From assembly GCA_964562455.1 (NCBI GenBank), contig CAZLTN010000009.1, positions 38,375-102,374 of the forward strand: DNA of 64,000 bases. Direction: 5' to 3'. Position numbers and translations under genes: made by a program. The notes under the pieces are model-generated. The model saw nothing but the letters and a program-made list of their open reading frames with translations. It had not been told where the DNA came from and did no database searches. The DNA is from Ravibacter sp964562455 (lineage in GTDB: Bacteria > Bacteroidota > Bacteroidia > Cytophagales > Spirosomataceae). Below are positions 8,458 to 17,823 of the stretch, piece after piece. The number at the start of each line of letters is the position of its first letter. Within the stretch, counting starts at the first letter, position 1.

Positions 8458-11016
8458 ATGAAAGCATTTTTACTCCTTACTTCCCTGCTGCTGACACTGA
8501 CCGGACGGCTTGTCGCACAGCAAAATTACAGCCTTATAAAAGAGCTGCCGCTCTCTGAGATCACCGGGTCGGGTACGGCGGTAACCCTTGCACCCGCTAC
8601 GTCATCGGCGGAATTGCCTGTCGGTTTCGATTTTAATTTCTGGGAAAACACGTATTCTACTTTTTACATCAACCCGCAGGGAACGCTTTCTTTTGAAGCG
8701 CCCTCCTCTATTATTTTCGACAATACCTGGTTGATCGGGAGTCCCGGTATTCACAACTTTATCGCCTTCGCATGGCACAAGGCCAGTTACGATTTTACCA
8801 ACGCGACCGTCGATTATTTTACAACCGGGACCGCTCCCAACAGGGTATTGGTGGTAAACTACAAAGGCGTGACTTTTGATCAGGCGGCAAATACTTACGT
8901 GGGCTATCCCAGCGCCGGGACCGGTACGATCAATGTACAGATACAGTTGTATGAGGGGCCGGATGGTAAAATACAAATCCACTCTACCGACAACAAAACC
9001 GTCGGCGGTGTTGGAAATAACTCCGGGCCGGGTACGGTCGGGATTGAAAACAGCGACGGGGAGGAAAGCAAGATGGCCGTCGAATACGAAAGCGTAATTA
9101 GCTACATAAGTATAGCGCCTGGTGTTTATGTACCCGTATCTTCCAAAAGGTACTTTTACGATTTTTCAGGGAAGATGGTCCAGTTTAAAATGGTTCCGGC
9201 GCCATCCGCACCCGTGATCACTTCTCAAACCGCTGCTCCCTTTTGCTCCGGCTACACGATCACGCTTAAAGCGACGGGATGCCCGTCAGGCGGCATAGTG
9301 ACCTGGAACAGCGACGGCAATACCACCGGTGAAACATTCGTAACGCCTGTCCTGACAGCCACCGAGGAGCAAAACGGCGGAGCCGGATACGCCAACTTTG
9401 GTTACAGCGCCACTTGTACTGTAGACGGCGTGACCACTTCGGCGGGATACTGGTCAGGCGATGTTTACGCTGTTCCTGACGCCCCCACTTCGATCTCGGC
9501 GAGTCCCGGCACACCCGTTGACCCCGGCACACCGGTAACTCTTACGGCAAACGCTACCGGAACTTCCTGGCCGGTCGTCTGGAGCTGGAACAATGGCGCG
9601 AACACTTTTACGGGCAATCCGCTCAATGTAGAGCCGCAGGTAACTACCGAATATTTCGCCGCGCGGTCGAACAATGGATGCAAATCGGCGCCAGTGAGTC
9701 AGATCGTCACGGTCAATCAGCCTAAGACGGTCACGATAGATCCTTCAACCGCCAATTGGGCGTGTGGGGGCAAAGGGCAGCAATTCACGGTGAATTATAC
9801 TATTACAGGTACTTTTCCGGATAATAATTTCGAGGTAAAGCTGGTTAAAACAGTGACTGTATGCGGCCAGGCGCCTGGTTTATCCGATGTGACGAGCGTA
9901 ATCACCAACACCGGATCGGCTACTCTGACCTGGCCGGTCGATCTGGCAGGAAGCTCGTCGTTTGGCTGTCCGGCTACCACGACGGCGTATCAGATTGTGA
10001 TCCGGAACCAGGGCGACAATACTATCAACGCAAACTATCCGGTTGCGATCTATCAACCGACCACGGCCATTACCTCGGTCAGCCCGACAAGTATTACCGA
10101 ACCGGGGCAAACCGTACATCTGGCTTCCCCGTACGACGGCACGGTTACCAAAGCCTGGTATAGCCATGGCGAAACCGAATACTGGCAACCCGGCACGTCA
10201 CTGGGACTTACTAACGACGAAGTCGATGTAACCCCGGCAACTTCTGCCTACTATTCGGTAGTCGTTACGGACGCGCACGGCTGTCAGGCACGTTCTGCGA
10301 AGGTGAGGGTTCCGTTTAACGTCACCATTTCCGGAACGGGGTCTGCAGCGGATGGCATCTACGCGGAGGGCAGGGGTGTACATCTTGATATCAATGGCAT
10401 CGTAGGCTGTTCGAGCGGCTGCCCTGTCCCGGAGTATTTTCTTCCCGATCGTCCCGGCGTACCCGATGCAGGTACCTATACCTACAGCACGGTTTTCGAC
10501 TGGGGTTATCCTGGTACCTGGAGCGGGTATTTCATCGTGCGCAGGGCCGACTACTGGGAGATCTGTTACGGCTTCAGGCCTACTTACGGCATGTCGAGTT
10601 ATACCCGCATATACCATACCAAAAATGCCTTCCCTACAGTGCCGTCCGGAAGCCGCAGGGCTTTCAGGACGGCCTCGGAAGTAACCGGGACGCGCCCGCC
10701 GCTTAATGCGCTATGGATCAAAGATGCAGATAACAGTGAGGTTGCCCTGACCCTGACCGGGGTCAGCGAAGATTACGGCACCCTGCCGGTAAACCTGGCT
10801 TATTTCAAAGCGATAGTCAATGATGAAAAGCACGTTGAGCTAGCCTGGGAAACGAGTACTGAAAATAATTCGGCGTATTTCACGGTGGAGCGAAGCCGTA
10901 CCGGACAGGATTTATCCCGATTGGTACCGTCGAATCTGGTGGGAATACGGATGAAGTACTCTCCTATCGGCTTACTGATCGGCAGCCGTTATCGGGAACC
11001 AGCTACTACCGCCTGA
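8458..11016 (+). CDS. Secreted T9SS cargo protein, frame broken before its sorting domain
   Basis: Large extracellular protein with a signal peptide (MKAFLLLTSLLLTLTGRLVAQQ), a beta-rich N-terminal domain and several Ig/PKD-like repeats (APSAPVITSQTAAPFCSG; TSISASPGTPVDPGTPVTL). The open frame runs to 11016, but its last 35 or so residues (from about 10912) are unlike the rest. The expected continuation, including the type IX secretion C-terminal sorting signal, lies in another frame from 10914 to 11297. One missing T in the TTT at 10911-10913 explains this. As read, the product would lack its sorting domain and should not be anchored or secreted by T9SS. Molecular function unknown. Confidence 0.85.
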   Translation: MKAFLLLTSLLLTLTGRLVAQQNYSLIKELPLSEITGSGTAVTLAPATSSAELPVGFDFNFWENTYSTFYINPQGTLSFEAPSSIIFDNTWLIGSPGIHNFIAFAWHKASYDFTNATVDYFTTGTAPNRVLVVNYKGVTFDQAANTYVGYPSAGTGTINVQIQLYEGPDGKIQIHSTDNKTVGGVGNNSGPGTVGIENSDGEESKMAVEYESVISYISIAPGVYVPVSSKRYFYDFSGKMVQFKMVPAPSAPVITSQTAAPFCSGYTITLKATGCPSGGIVTWNSDGNTTGETFVTPVLTATEEQNGGAGYANFGYSATCTVDGVTTSAGYWSGDVYAVPDAPTSISASPGTPVDPGTPVTLTANATGTSWPVVWSWNNGANTFTGNPLNVEPQVTTEYFAARSNNGCKSAPVSQIVTVNQPKTVTIDPSTANWACGGKGQQFTVNYTITGTFPDNNFEVKLVKTVTVCGQAPGLSDVTSVITNTGSATLTWPVDLAGSSSFGCPATTTAYQIVIRNQGDNTINANYPVAIYQPTTAITSVSPTSITEPGQTVHLASPYDGTVTKAWYSHGETEYWQPGTSLGLTNDEVDVTPATSAYYSVVVTDAHGCQARSAKVRVPFNVTISGTGSAADGIYAEGRGVHLDINGIVGCSSGCPVPEYFLPDRPGVPDAGTYTYSTVFDWGYPGTWSGYFIVRRADYWEICYGFRPTYGMSSYTRIYHTKNAFPTVPSGSRRAFRTASEVTGTRPPLNALWIKDADNSEVALTLTGVSEDYGTLPVNLAYFKAIVNDEKHVELAWETSTENNSAYFTVERSRTGQDLSRLVPSNLVGIRMKYSPIGLLIGSRYREPATTA

Positions 11017-11297
11017 AGCAAACCGACCTGGACGGCAGCTCGGCTACTTATCAGATAGTCTCGGTCCGTGTAGAAGGCAACGTAAAAATCTATCCTAATC
11101 CTTCTGACGGAGAGTTTGTGATGCTGGAGGGAACTGCAGCGTCAGATTTGAGGATATTCGATCTTATCGGCCGGGATGTTGAATTTGAAGTAATCGGGCA
11201 GAATGGCAGAACGCTGATCAGGCCGCGGAAAAGCCTTTCTTCCGGGATTTACCTGGTAAAAACGGGCGGGTCGACGCTGAAATGGGTGGTGAAATAA
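10914..11297 (+). pseudogene. Out-of-frame 3' part of the T9SS protein: C-terminal sorting domain
   Basis: In the frame that starts at 10914 the translation runs IPIGTVESGG...SYYRLKQTDLDG, then VKIYPNPSDGEFVML, SSGIYLVKTGG and the end KWVVK, stopping at 11297. This is a classic T9SS type A sorting domain preceded by its usual FTVERS...YYRLKQ linker, which begins in the upstream frame. The two parts belong to one gene separated by a one-base deletion. Whether the deletion is real or an assembly error cannot be told here. Confidence 0.8.
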
Positions 11298-11311
11298 TTT
11301 TAATGAGCTTG

Positions 11312-11341
11312 CAGGCATACTTCATCAGTGAGGTATGCCTG
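11312..11341. terminator. Hairpin between converging genes
   Basis: CAGGCATAC (11312-11320) and GTATGCCTG (11333-11341) form a 9-bp perfect stem in the short gap between the T9SS gene and uvrA, which converge here. There is only a weak T/A stretch on either side, so it is a likely but imperfect bidirectional terminator. Confidence 0.4.
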
Positions 11342-11345
11342 TAAA

Positions 11346-14213
11346 TTATGAATGCCTCCGGTTTCCCTCCGCGAGCTTCTCCCTCAAAAACTCCGCCGTA
11401 TGATTCCCGCTTAATTCCACCATCTCTTCCGGGGCGCCTTCAAAAGTGATATTCCCGCCCCTTTCCCCGCCTTCCGGGCCCAGGTCGATAATCCAGTCGG
11501 CCGATTTGATGATCTCCATATTGTGCTCGATCACGATTACCGTATCGCCCTGGTCAACCAGCGCATTGATCGAAGCGAGCAGCTTCCTGATATCGTGAAA
11601 ATGAAGGCCGGTCGTAGGTTCGTCGAAAATGAAAAGCGTTTTTCCCCGCGATGCGTTTCCCTTTCCCAGGAAAGATGCCAGCTTTACACGCTGGGCTTCT
11701 CCTCCCGATAAAGTGTTGGACGATTGGCCCAGCTGCACATAGCCCAGCCCGACATCCTGGAGGGGTTTCAGCTTTTCTGCAAGTTTTTTGTCCGAATCGC
11801 GGAAATAAGCAATGGCATCGTCGACGGTCATGCTGAGAATCTCGGTAATGTCCTTGTCCCGGTATTTTACATCGAGGATTTCCTGCTTGAATCTTTTACC
11901 GTCACAGCCTTCACATGTAAGGTAAAGATCCGCCATAAACTGCATTTCGACTTTTACCTGGCCCTCTCCCTGGCAGACCTCGCAGCGCCCCCCTTCCACG
12001 TTAAAAGAAAAATGGCTGGGCTTGTAGCCGCGCGATTTTGAAAGCGGCTGATCGGCCATAACCTGCCTGAGATAATCATAAGCCTTGATATAGGTAACGG
12101 GATTAGACCTGGAGGATTTCCCGATAGGGTTCTGGTCCACCATTTCTATAGCGTCTATCCTGTGCAGGCTGCCCGACAATTCCGAAAATTTCCCGAGGTC
12201 ATCGTTGAATTCACCTTTTGAACGCATCAGGGCCGGATACAGCACTTTCCTGATAAGAGTTGATTTCCCCGAGCCGCTTACGCCTGTTACGACCGTGAGC
12301 AATCCCAGAGGAAACCTGACGTTCACGTCCCGGAGGTTGTTTTCCGAAGCGCCTCGTAGTTCGATGAAATCCCGCATTTTACGCCTTACCGGGGGGACTT
12401 CAACCGAATCCAGCCCGAGGAGGAAAGCGATGGTATGACTCTTACGGAAAGGTGGAGAGGCCGGATCGATGGATTTGATCTTCTCCCAGTCGCCCTGGAA
12501 AACAAGCTCGCCGCCATGACTGCCCGCTTCCGGGCCTATATCTATGATCTGGTCCGCAGCACGCATGATCTCTTCTTCATGCTCCACCACGATCACCGTA
12601 TTGCCCAGGTCGCGGAGCGATTCCAGGACGCTGATCAACTGCCGGGTATCCCGGGGGTGAAGGCCGATACTCGGTTCATCGAGAATATACATGGAACCGA
12701 CCAGTGCGCTTCCCAGCGAAGTAGCTAATTTGATACGCTGGAATTCTCCGCCGGACAAAGTACTTGTCAGCCTGTTGAGCGTAAGATACCCGAGCCCGAC
12801 ACGCTCCATGTATTCGAGCCTCTTTTGTATTTCGGTCAGTATGCGCCTGCCTACCTCCGCCTTATATCCGCTCAGGCTTATGTTCCTGAAAAAGCCGGCC
12901 GTATCTCCGATGGGCATCAGCACAAGGTCTGTAATGGAGTGACCATCGATCTTGACATACGAAGCATCCTTGCGCAGCCGTGAACCCCTGCAATCGGGAC
13001 AAACCGTACGGCCGCGGTAGCGGGACAGCAGTACCCGGTACTGGATTTTGTGTGTCTGCTTCTCCAGCTCTTCGAAAAAGTCGTTTAAGCCGGTAAAATA
13101 CCGGTTCCCGGTCCAAAGCAGATCTTTTTCCGCAGATGAAAGATCTTTGTAGGGCCGGTGTATAGGAAAGTCGAACCTGATCCCGTTGGCGAGAAGAGGT
13201 TTGAGCCATTCCGACATTTTGTCGGTACGCCACGGAGCAATGGCTCCTTCATAAACCGAAAGCGTTTTATCGGGGATTACCAGGTCCGGGTCAATACCCA
13301 GTACTTTCCCGAATCCCTCGCAACGCTTGCAGGCTCCGTAGGGATTGTTAAAGCTGAACAGGTTGACGCTCGGTTCTTCAAAACTAATACCATCCAGCTC
13401 GAACTTATCCGAGAAAGTTTTCCTTTCTCCCCCCATCACTTCCACAACGCAGACCGACTCTCCTTCGAAGAAAGCTGTCTGCACGGAATCGGAAATGCGG
13501 TATTGGGTCTCTTCATCGTCGTGCCTGACTGCGACACGGTCTATCAGGATGAGATATTCTGCTTCGGGAGTTGTCTGCCCTCCGGCCAGGATATCTTCTA
13601 TTTCCCGGGTTTCGCCGTCGATGACAACGCGGTTATAACCCTTCGAGAGCAATATGTTCAGCTCGCCGGCCAGGGTACGGCCTTCACGCACGAGCAGGGG
13701 CGCCAGGATGAGTATCCTGGTTTTTTCTTCAAAACCGAGTATATAATCGACAACGTCGGTTACCGTGTCCTTTTTGACCTCCTGCCCTGATACCGGAGAG
13801 TAGGTTACGCCGACCCGGGCAAAAAGGAGCTTGAGATAATCGTAAATCTCGGTGGTGGTGCCGACGGTAGACCTGGGATTCCGGGTGTTTACTTTCTGCT
13901 CGATAGCAATGGCAGGCGAGATCCCCCTGATGTATTCGACTTCCGGCTTTTCCATCCTGCCCAGGAACTGCCTGGCATAGCTGCTAAGGCTTTCGACGTA
14001 CATTCGCTGACCTTCGGCAAAAAGTGTATCAAAAGCCAGCGAGGACTTCCCTGAGCCGGAAAGCCCGGTAACGACCACTAGCTTATTCCTGGGAATGGCA
14101 ACGTCGATGTTTTTAAGGTTATTAACCTTCGCTCCTTTAATAATAATGTATTTCCTGGCGTCCAGGGTTTCTATTGACGCTTCACCCGTTTCCAAGAGAG
14201 ATTGAACTGGCAT
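11346..14213 (-). CDS. uvrA: Excinuclease ABC subunit UvrA
   Basis: Damage-recognition ATPase of nucleotide excision repair, working as a dimer with UvrB. It carries two ABC ATPase halves with Walker A motifs GLSGSGKSSLAFDTLF and GVSGSGKSTLIRKVLY, and two ABC signatures (TLSGGEFQRIKLA and TLSGGEAQRVKLA). The zinc-finger cysteine pairs are CKRC, CPDC, CEVC and CEGC, each in a CxxCxG-type setting. Length of 955 residues is normal. The start MPVQSLLETGE is the first ATG; the conserved core begins at IIIKGAKVNNLKNI. It stands alone, divergent from rpmH. Confidence 0.97.
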   Translation of the reverse strand: MPVQSLLETGEASIETLDARKYIIIKGAKVNNLKNIDVAIPRNKLVVVTGLSGSGKSSLAFDTLFAEGQRMYVESLSSYARQFLGRMEKPEVEYIRGISPAIAIEQKVNTRNPRSTVGTTTEIYDYLKLLFARVGVTYSPVSGQEVKKDTVTDVVDYILGFEEKTRILILAPLLVREGRTLAGELNILLSKGYNRVVIDGETREIEDILAGGQTTPEAEYLILIDRVAVRHDDEETQYRISDSVQTAFFEGESVCVVEVMGGERKTFSDKFELDGISFEEPSVNLFSFNNPYGACKRCEGFGKVLGIDPDLVIPDKTLSVYEGAIAPWRTDKMSEWLKPLLANGIRFDFPIHRPYKDLSSAEKDLLWTGNRYFTGLNDFFEELEKQTHKIQYRVLLSRYRGRTVCPDCRGSRLRKDASYVKIDGHSITDLVLMPIGDTAGFFRNISLSGYKAEVGRRILTEIQKRLEYMERVGLGYLTLNRLTSTLSGGEFQRIKLATSLGSALVGSMYILDEPSIGLHPRDTRQLISVLESLRDLGNTVIVVEHEEEIMRAADQIIDIGPEAGSHGGELVFQGDWEKIKSIDPASPPFRKSHTIAFLLGLDSVEVPPVRRKMRDFIELRGASENNLRDVNVRFPLGLLTVVTGVSGSGKSTLIRKVLYPALMRSKGEFNDDLGKFSELSGSLHRIDAIEMVDQNPIGKSSRSNPVTYIKAYDYLRQVMADQPLSKSRGYKPSHFSFNVEGGRCEVCQGEGQVKVEMQFMADLYLTCEGCDGKRFKQEILDVKYRDKDITEILSMTVDDAIAYFRDSDKKLAEKLKPLQDVGLGYVQLGQSSNTLSGGEAQRVKLASFLGKGNASRGKTLFIFDEPTTGLHFHDIRKLLASINALVDQGDTVIVIEHNMEIIKSADWIIDLGPEGGERGGNITFEGAPEEMVELSGNHTAEFLREKLAEGNRRHS

Positions 14214-14341
14214 GTATTAGTGTTGGTTGCAGAAGGCTTCGTTATACCCCATTTGTATGTAACCACTTTTCGGGAAAATTAGTTTGGTTTGGCGAGAATT
14301 CCATATATAGTCGGTCAGACAAATTAATTCCCTATTAACCT

Positions 14342-14371
14342 TTTGTTTGTAATCTAATACCCCTATCTTTG
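14342..14371 (+). promoter_or_regulatory. Promoter of rpmH-rnpA (Bacteroidetes sigma type)
   Basis: TTTG (14342-14345) and TATCTTTG (14364-14371) separated by 18 bases match the Bacteroidetes primary-sigma pattern TTTG / TAnnTTTG exactly. The predicted transcript would start near 14378, about 48 bases before the rpmH ATG. Confidence 0.65.
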
Positions 14372-14425
14372 CAAGCCCAAATTTAAGATGGATCAGGGAT
14401 TTAGAGATATAATTTTGATTATCAG

Positions 14426-14584
14426 ATGAAACGTACGTATCAACCATCGAACCGCAAAAGGAGAAACAAGCACGGGTTCCGTTCACGGATGGAGACACCA
14501 GGCGGTCGCAAGGTATTGGCTTCCCGCCGCAGGAAAGGTCGCTGGAAGCTATCTGTGTCAGACGAAAAGCGTCATAAGCAGTAA
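14426..14584 (+). CDS. rpmH: 50S ribosomal protein L34
   Basis: Small, very basic protein of the large ribosomal subunit: 52 residues beginning MKRTYQPSNRKRRNKHGF and continuing with RSRMETPGGRKVLASRRRKG, the family hallmark. The length is normal. It is followed two bases later by rnpA, the near-universal bacterial order. A strong Bacteroidetes-type promoter lies just upstream. No dnaA, the usual upstream neighbour in many other phyla, is present; uvrA is divergent instead. Confidence 0.97.
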   Translation: MKRTYQPSNRKRRNKHGFRSRMETPGGRKVLASRRRKGRWKLSVSDEKRHKQ

Positions 14585-14586
14585 TA

Positions 14587-15012
14587 TTGAGACAAACGTT
14601 TGGCAAGTCCGAAAAGCTTTGCAGCCGCCGGATTATTGACAGGCTATTTTCGAGAGGTAGTGCGGAAGTAAAAACGTTCTACCTCTTTCCGTTTCGTGTG
14701 CTTTATTTAAGCGATGAAACGAATACTTCCCCATTGCCCCAGGTATTGTTCTCCGTTTCGCGGAGGAATTTCAAGCGCGCCGTAGACCGGAACCTGGTCA
14801 GGCGCCGCTGCCGGGAGGCTTATCGTAAAAATAAATTCCTGATAGCCGGCCTTCCCCAGGCAGTACGCCCGGCGTATATCGCTTTTTTATATATTGCAAA
14901 AGAAAAGCTCGATTTCGACGTTATTGAAAACGGGATGAAAGGACTTTTTAAGAAAATGAATGCCGGCCAGCCGGATTCCGGTAAACGGAAGGGCGAACCC
15001 GGCAATTCTTGA
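14587..15012 (+). CDS. rnpA: Ribonuclease P protein component
   Basis: Protein subunit of RNase P, which matures the 5' end of tRNAs together with the catalytic RNA. The chain starts with the typical FGKSEKLCSRRIIDRLFSRG and has the conserved RNR-type basic motif AVDRNLVRRRCREAYR near residue 75. The start is TTG at 14587, two bases after the rpmH stop; no ATG fits. The 141-residue length, with a short basic tail, is at the upper normal range. Cotranscribed with rpmH. Confidence 0.93.
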   Translation: MRQTFGKSEKLCSRRIIDRLFSRGSAEVKTFYLFPFRVLYLSDETNTSPLPQVLFSVSRRNFKRAVDRNLVRRRCREAYRKNKFLIAGLPQAVRPAYIAFLYIAKEKLDFDVIENGMKGLFKKMNAGQPDSGKRKGEPGNS

Positions 15013-15058
15013 GCGCCCTCCGTACGTTCCGGGAGCAGACTTCTAATTTTTTTCAGAA

Positions 15059-16714
15059 ATGGGATCATTGATAAAAAAAGGCTGGTGGATAGCAGTAGCA
15101 TTGCTTGGCATTGCTGCGTGGTCGTTTAGAAATGACGACCGGCTTTTTGAAATTGCCAGGAACCTGGACATTTACGCATCATTGTATAAAGAGCTCAATA
15201 CCTATTATGTCGACGATGTAAATCCGAATACGGTCATAAAAACCAGCATAGACGCTATGCTGGAGTCGCTGGACCCTTACACCGTTTACTACGCCGAAGA
15301 CGACATCGAGGATTTTATGACCCTTACTACCGGGAAGTATAATGGTATCGGGGCGCTGGTCAACTCGGCCAACGGCAGGTATATCGTGATGATGGTCTAT
15401 GAAGGTACCCCGGCAGAAAAGGCTGGTATAAGGATTGGGGATGAAATTCTGAAAATCGATGATGTAGATGTTTCGGTAAGAAGGGAAACCGATTCGGGAA
15501 AGCTGCTGAAAGGCCAGACGGGAACGAATGTGAAGCTTACGGTAAAGCGCTTTGGTCAACCTACTCCTATCGATATCATGGTCGGACGGGATGTTGTAAA
15601 AATGACCAATGTTCCTTACTATGGAATGCTGAATGAGGAGGTAGGCTACATCGATCTGAAAGACTTTACCACTACGGCTGCCAAAGAGGTGCAGCATGCC
15701 TTTCATGAATTGAAGGGAAAGGGAATGAAAAAGCTTGTTCTTGATGTTCGCGATAACCCCGGCGGACTGCTCGATATGGCCATTAACATATCGAATTTTT
15801 TTATTCCGAAAGGGAAAGAGATAGTCTCTACCAAGGGAAAGATCACTGATTGGAACAAAAGATACAACGCCAATAACACAGCGATAGATATCGAAATCCC
15901 GCTTGTGGTGCTCACCAGTAACAGGAGCGCTTCGGCTGCGGAAATTGTATCGGGAGTTATGCAGGATTATGACAGGGGGGTACTTGTGGGGCAGAGAACT
16001 TACGGCAAAGGACTCGTGCAAACCACGCGGGATTTGTCTTACAATACCAAAATGAAGATCACCACCGCCAAATATTATATTCCGAGCGGCAGGTGTATCC
16101 AGGCTATTGACTACAGCCTGAGAAATGATGACGGCAGCGTCGCCAAAATCCCGGATTCCCTGATGACCGAATTCAGGACTGCAAACGGCCGGAAAGTGTA
16201 TGACGGCGGCGGTGTTTTGCCCGATATCGAAGTAGAAAGAGAGACTTTTTCACCTATTGCCAATGCGCTGGGGAGTAATCGCCTGTTCTTTGACTATGCG
16301 GTAAAATACCATTCTGAGCACGCCCGTATAAAGCCGGCGGCTGAGTTTGAGCTTACAGATTCGGAATACCGTGAGTTTGAAAAATGGCTGGGTACTAAAG
16401 AATACGATTATACTACAAAGGTAGAAAGCGACCTGGCAGAGCTGGAAGCTTCGGCGAAAAAGGAGAAATCTTTCGCGTCCATAGAAGGGCAGTTTAAAGC
16501 GCTGAAAACCAAACTGACGCACAGCAGGGATAACGACCTTCAGCTGCACAAAAAGGAGATCAAGGCGTTGCTGGAGGAAGAAATCGTAAAGCATTACTAC
16601 CTGGAAAAAGGGTATAAAGAGGCCTCGTTCAGGAATGACCAGGAGCTGAAAACTGCTTTGGAGCTTTTTAAGGACATGCCCCGCTATCAGCGTATACTGA
16701 AAGGAGGCTCCTGA
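15059..16714 (+). CDS. S41 family C-terminal processing peptidase
   Basis: Periplasmic or membrane-anchored serine protease of the Ctp/tail-specific type. An N-terminal membrane segment (WWIAVALLGIAAW) is followed by a short helical cap, a PDZ domain (IVMMVYEGTPAEKAGIRIGD) and the S41 catalytic core with Ser in SNRSASAAEIVSG and Lys in GQRTYGKGLVQT. About 150 C-terminal residues are helical and charged. The 551-residue length fits Bacteroidetes members. It begins 46 bases after rnpA and may be in the same transcript. Substrates unknown. Confidence 0.94.
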   Translation: MGSLIKKGWWIAVALLGIAAWSFRNDDRLFEIARNLDIYASLYKELNTYYVDDVNPNTVIKTSIDAMLESLDPYTVYYAEDDIEDFMTLTTGKYNGIGALVNSANGRYIVMMVYEGTPAEKAGIRIGDEILKIDDVDVSVRRETDSGKLLKGQTGTNVKLTVKRFGQPTPIDIMVGRDVVKMTNVPYYGMLNEEVGYIDLKDFTTTAAKEVQHAFHELKGKGMKKLVLDVRDNPGGLLDMAINISNFFIPKGKEIVSTKGKITDWNKRYNANNTAIDIEIPLVVLTSNRSASAAEIVSGVMQDYDRGVLVGQRTYGKGLVQTTRDLSYNTKMKITTAKYYIPSGRCIQAIDYSLRNDDGSVAKIPDSLMTEFRTANGRKVYDGGGVLPDIEVERETFSPIANALGSNRLFFDYAVKYHSEHARIKPAAEFELTDSEYREFEKWLGTKEYDYTTKVESDLAELEASAKKEKSFASIEGQFKALKTKLTHSRDNDLQLHKKEIKALLEEEIVKHYYLEKGYKEASFRNDQELKTALELFKDMPRYQRILKGGS

Positions 16715-16748
16715 TTATGACCCCTTACGCTTAAAATTAGAATAGCTC

Positions 16749-17456
16749 TTGTATATTCTCAGTGTCGATTCGTCAACCAGGTTCTGTTCGGTGGCTGTTC
16801 ATCGTGACGGAACAGAGGTATTTTCTACCCGGAGCAGGGTGGAGAAGTCTGCTTCTTCCATGCTGACCGTGCTCGTTCAGACCGCCGCTGATGCTGCCGG
16901 CATCGGGCTGGAAGCTATAGATGCCTTTGCTGTCGGTGCCGGGCCCGGGTCCTATACAGGGCTGAGAGTGGCAACTTCCGTCGTAAAAGGCCTTTGTTTT
17001 GCGCTCGACAAGCCCCTGGTAGCAGTCAACACACTCGAAGCTATGGCATTGCAGGTAAGGAAATCTGTCTCGGCAACAGCCGGCATGATCGATGACCCTG
17101 CGTTATTATTTGTTCCTATGATCGACGCGCGGCGAATGGAAGTATACTGCGCCATTTTTGACTATGAGGGAAAGATGGTGGGAGATACAAGCGCGGTTAT
17201 CGTTGAAAGCAGCTCTTTTGAAACCTGGCTTGAAAAGGGGCGGGTTGTTTTTTTCGGCGATGGGGCCGCAAAATGTCGTTCAGTACTGCAGCATTCTCCT
17301 AATGCTGTTTTCTGGGAGTCTGAAATTCATCCTGAAGCATCTTTTGTAGGTGAGCTCGCCTGCGGGTGTTTCCTCAATGGCGACCTGGAAGATGCTGCTG
17401 CTTTCGAGCCTTTTTATCTGAAGGAATTTATGTCAAAGCCTGGAGCTGCGGTTTGA
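16749..17456 (+). CDS. tsaB: tRNA threonylcarbamoyladenosine biosynthesis protein TsaB
   Basis: Non-catalytic partner of TsaD in making N6-threonylcarbamoyladenosine (t6A37) in tRNAs. The ASKHA-fold N-terminus ILSVDSSTRFCSVAVHRDG and the motif GAGPGSYTGLRVATSVVKGL are diagnostic. Length of 235 residues is normal. The start is TTG at 16749: an in-frame stop lies two codons upstream and there is no ATG before the conserved part. It follows the S41 protease by 34 bases on the same strand. Confidence 0.93.
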   Translation: MYILSVDSSTRFCSVAVHRDGTEVFSTRSRVEKSASSMLTVLVQTAADAAGIGLEAIDAFAVGAGPGSYTGLRVATSVVKGLCFALDKPLVAVNTLEAMALQVRKSVSATAGMIDDPALLFVPMIDARRMEVYCAIFDYEGKMVGDTSAVIVESSSFETWLEKGRVVFFGDGAAKCRSVLQHSPNAVFWESEIHPEASFVGELACGCFLNGDLEDAAAFEPFYLKEFMSKPGAAV

Positions 17457-17493
17457 TACTATTTTCTACCCCTTACTCCCGAGTGACGCTCTC

Positions 17494-17793
17494 TCATTTA
17501 TTTATTTCAAAAAGCGGCTCCTGACGGTTATCCCAAAAGCAGATTACAGTTATGGCATGCTGTTCGATAGTATAAAATATAGAGCAGTTTTTATGCACAA
17601 TGCATTTGCGTACGGTAGAATTTTTGGAAATGAGAGGGTAGAGGTGAGGTGTCTTTGAGATAATGCCAAGGGCGTGAGTAATGCGTCTTTCAAACTTTTT
17701 TACATATTGGAAGTCCCATTGATGAAGCAGCTGCTGGGAAATCGCTTCAAATGTTTGTTCTGCCTCAGGTGTAAATAAAAGAGGATGCAACAT
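17494..17793 (-). CDS. ParE/RelE-type toxin
   Basis: 99-residue protein with the RelE/ParE fold pattern: an N-terminal helical hairpin (FTPEAEQTFEAISQQLLHQW) and a C-terminal beta sheet ending CSIFYTIEQHAITVICFWDNRQEP. Such toxins cut mRNA on the ribosome or poison gyrase. It lies 30 bases downstream of a 68-residue protein on the same strand, the usual antitoxin-first order. Which of the two toxin activities applies cannot be told. The pair is short, intact and unaccompanied by other mobile genes. Confidence 0.85.
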   Translation of the reverse strand: MLHPLLFTPEAEQTFEAISQQLLHQWDFQYVKKFERRITHALGIISKTPHLYPLISKNSTVRKCIVHKNCSIFYTIEQHAITVICFWDNRQEPLFEINK

Positions 17794-17823
17794 TTTTACG
17801 GTGAGGCGAAATGCAGGCCGTGA

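Noticed and set aside
10905..10920. Programmed -1 frameshifting as an explanation for the T9SS gene
   Set aside because: The sequence GAT TTA TCC is not a slippery heptamer and no clear downstream pseudoknot is seen; a simple one-base loss is the easier reading.
14217..14606. Minus-strand ORF of 129 residues opposite rpmH
   Set aside because: It is the complement of rpmH and its promoter, has no family-like features, and the L34 gene is unmistakable on the other strand.
15179..16021. Minus-strand ORF of 280 residues opposite the S41 protease
   Set aside because: Shadow of a conserved gene; no motifs or signal.
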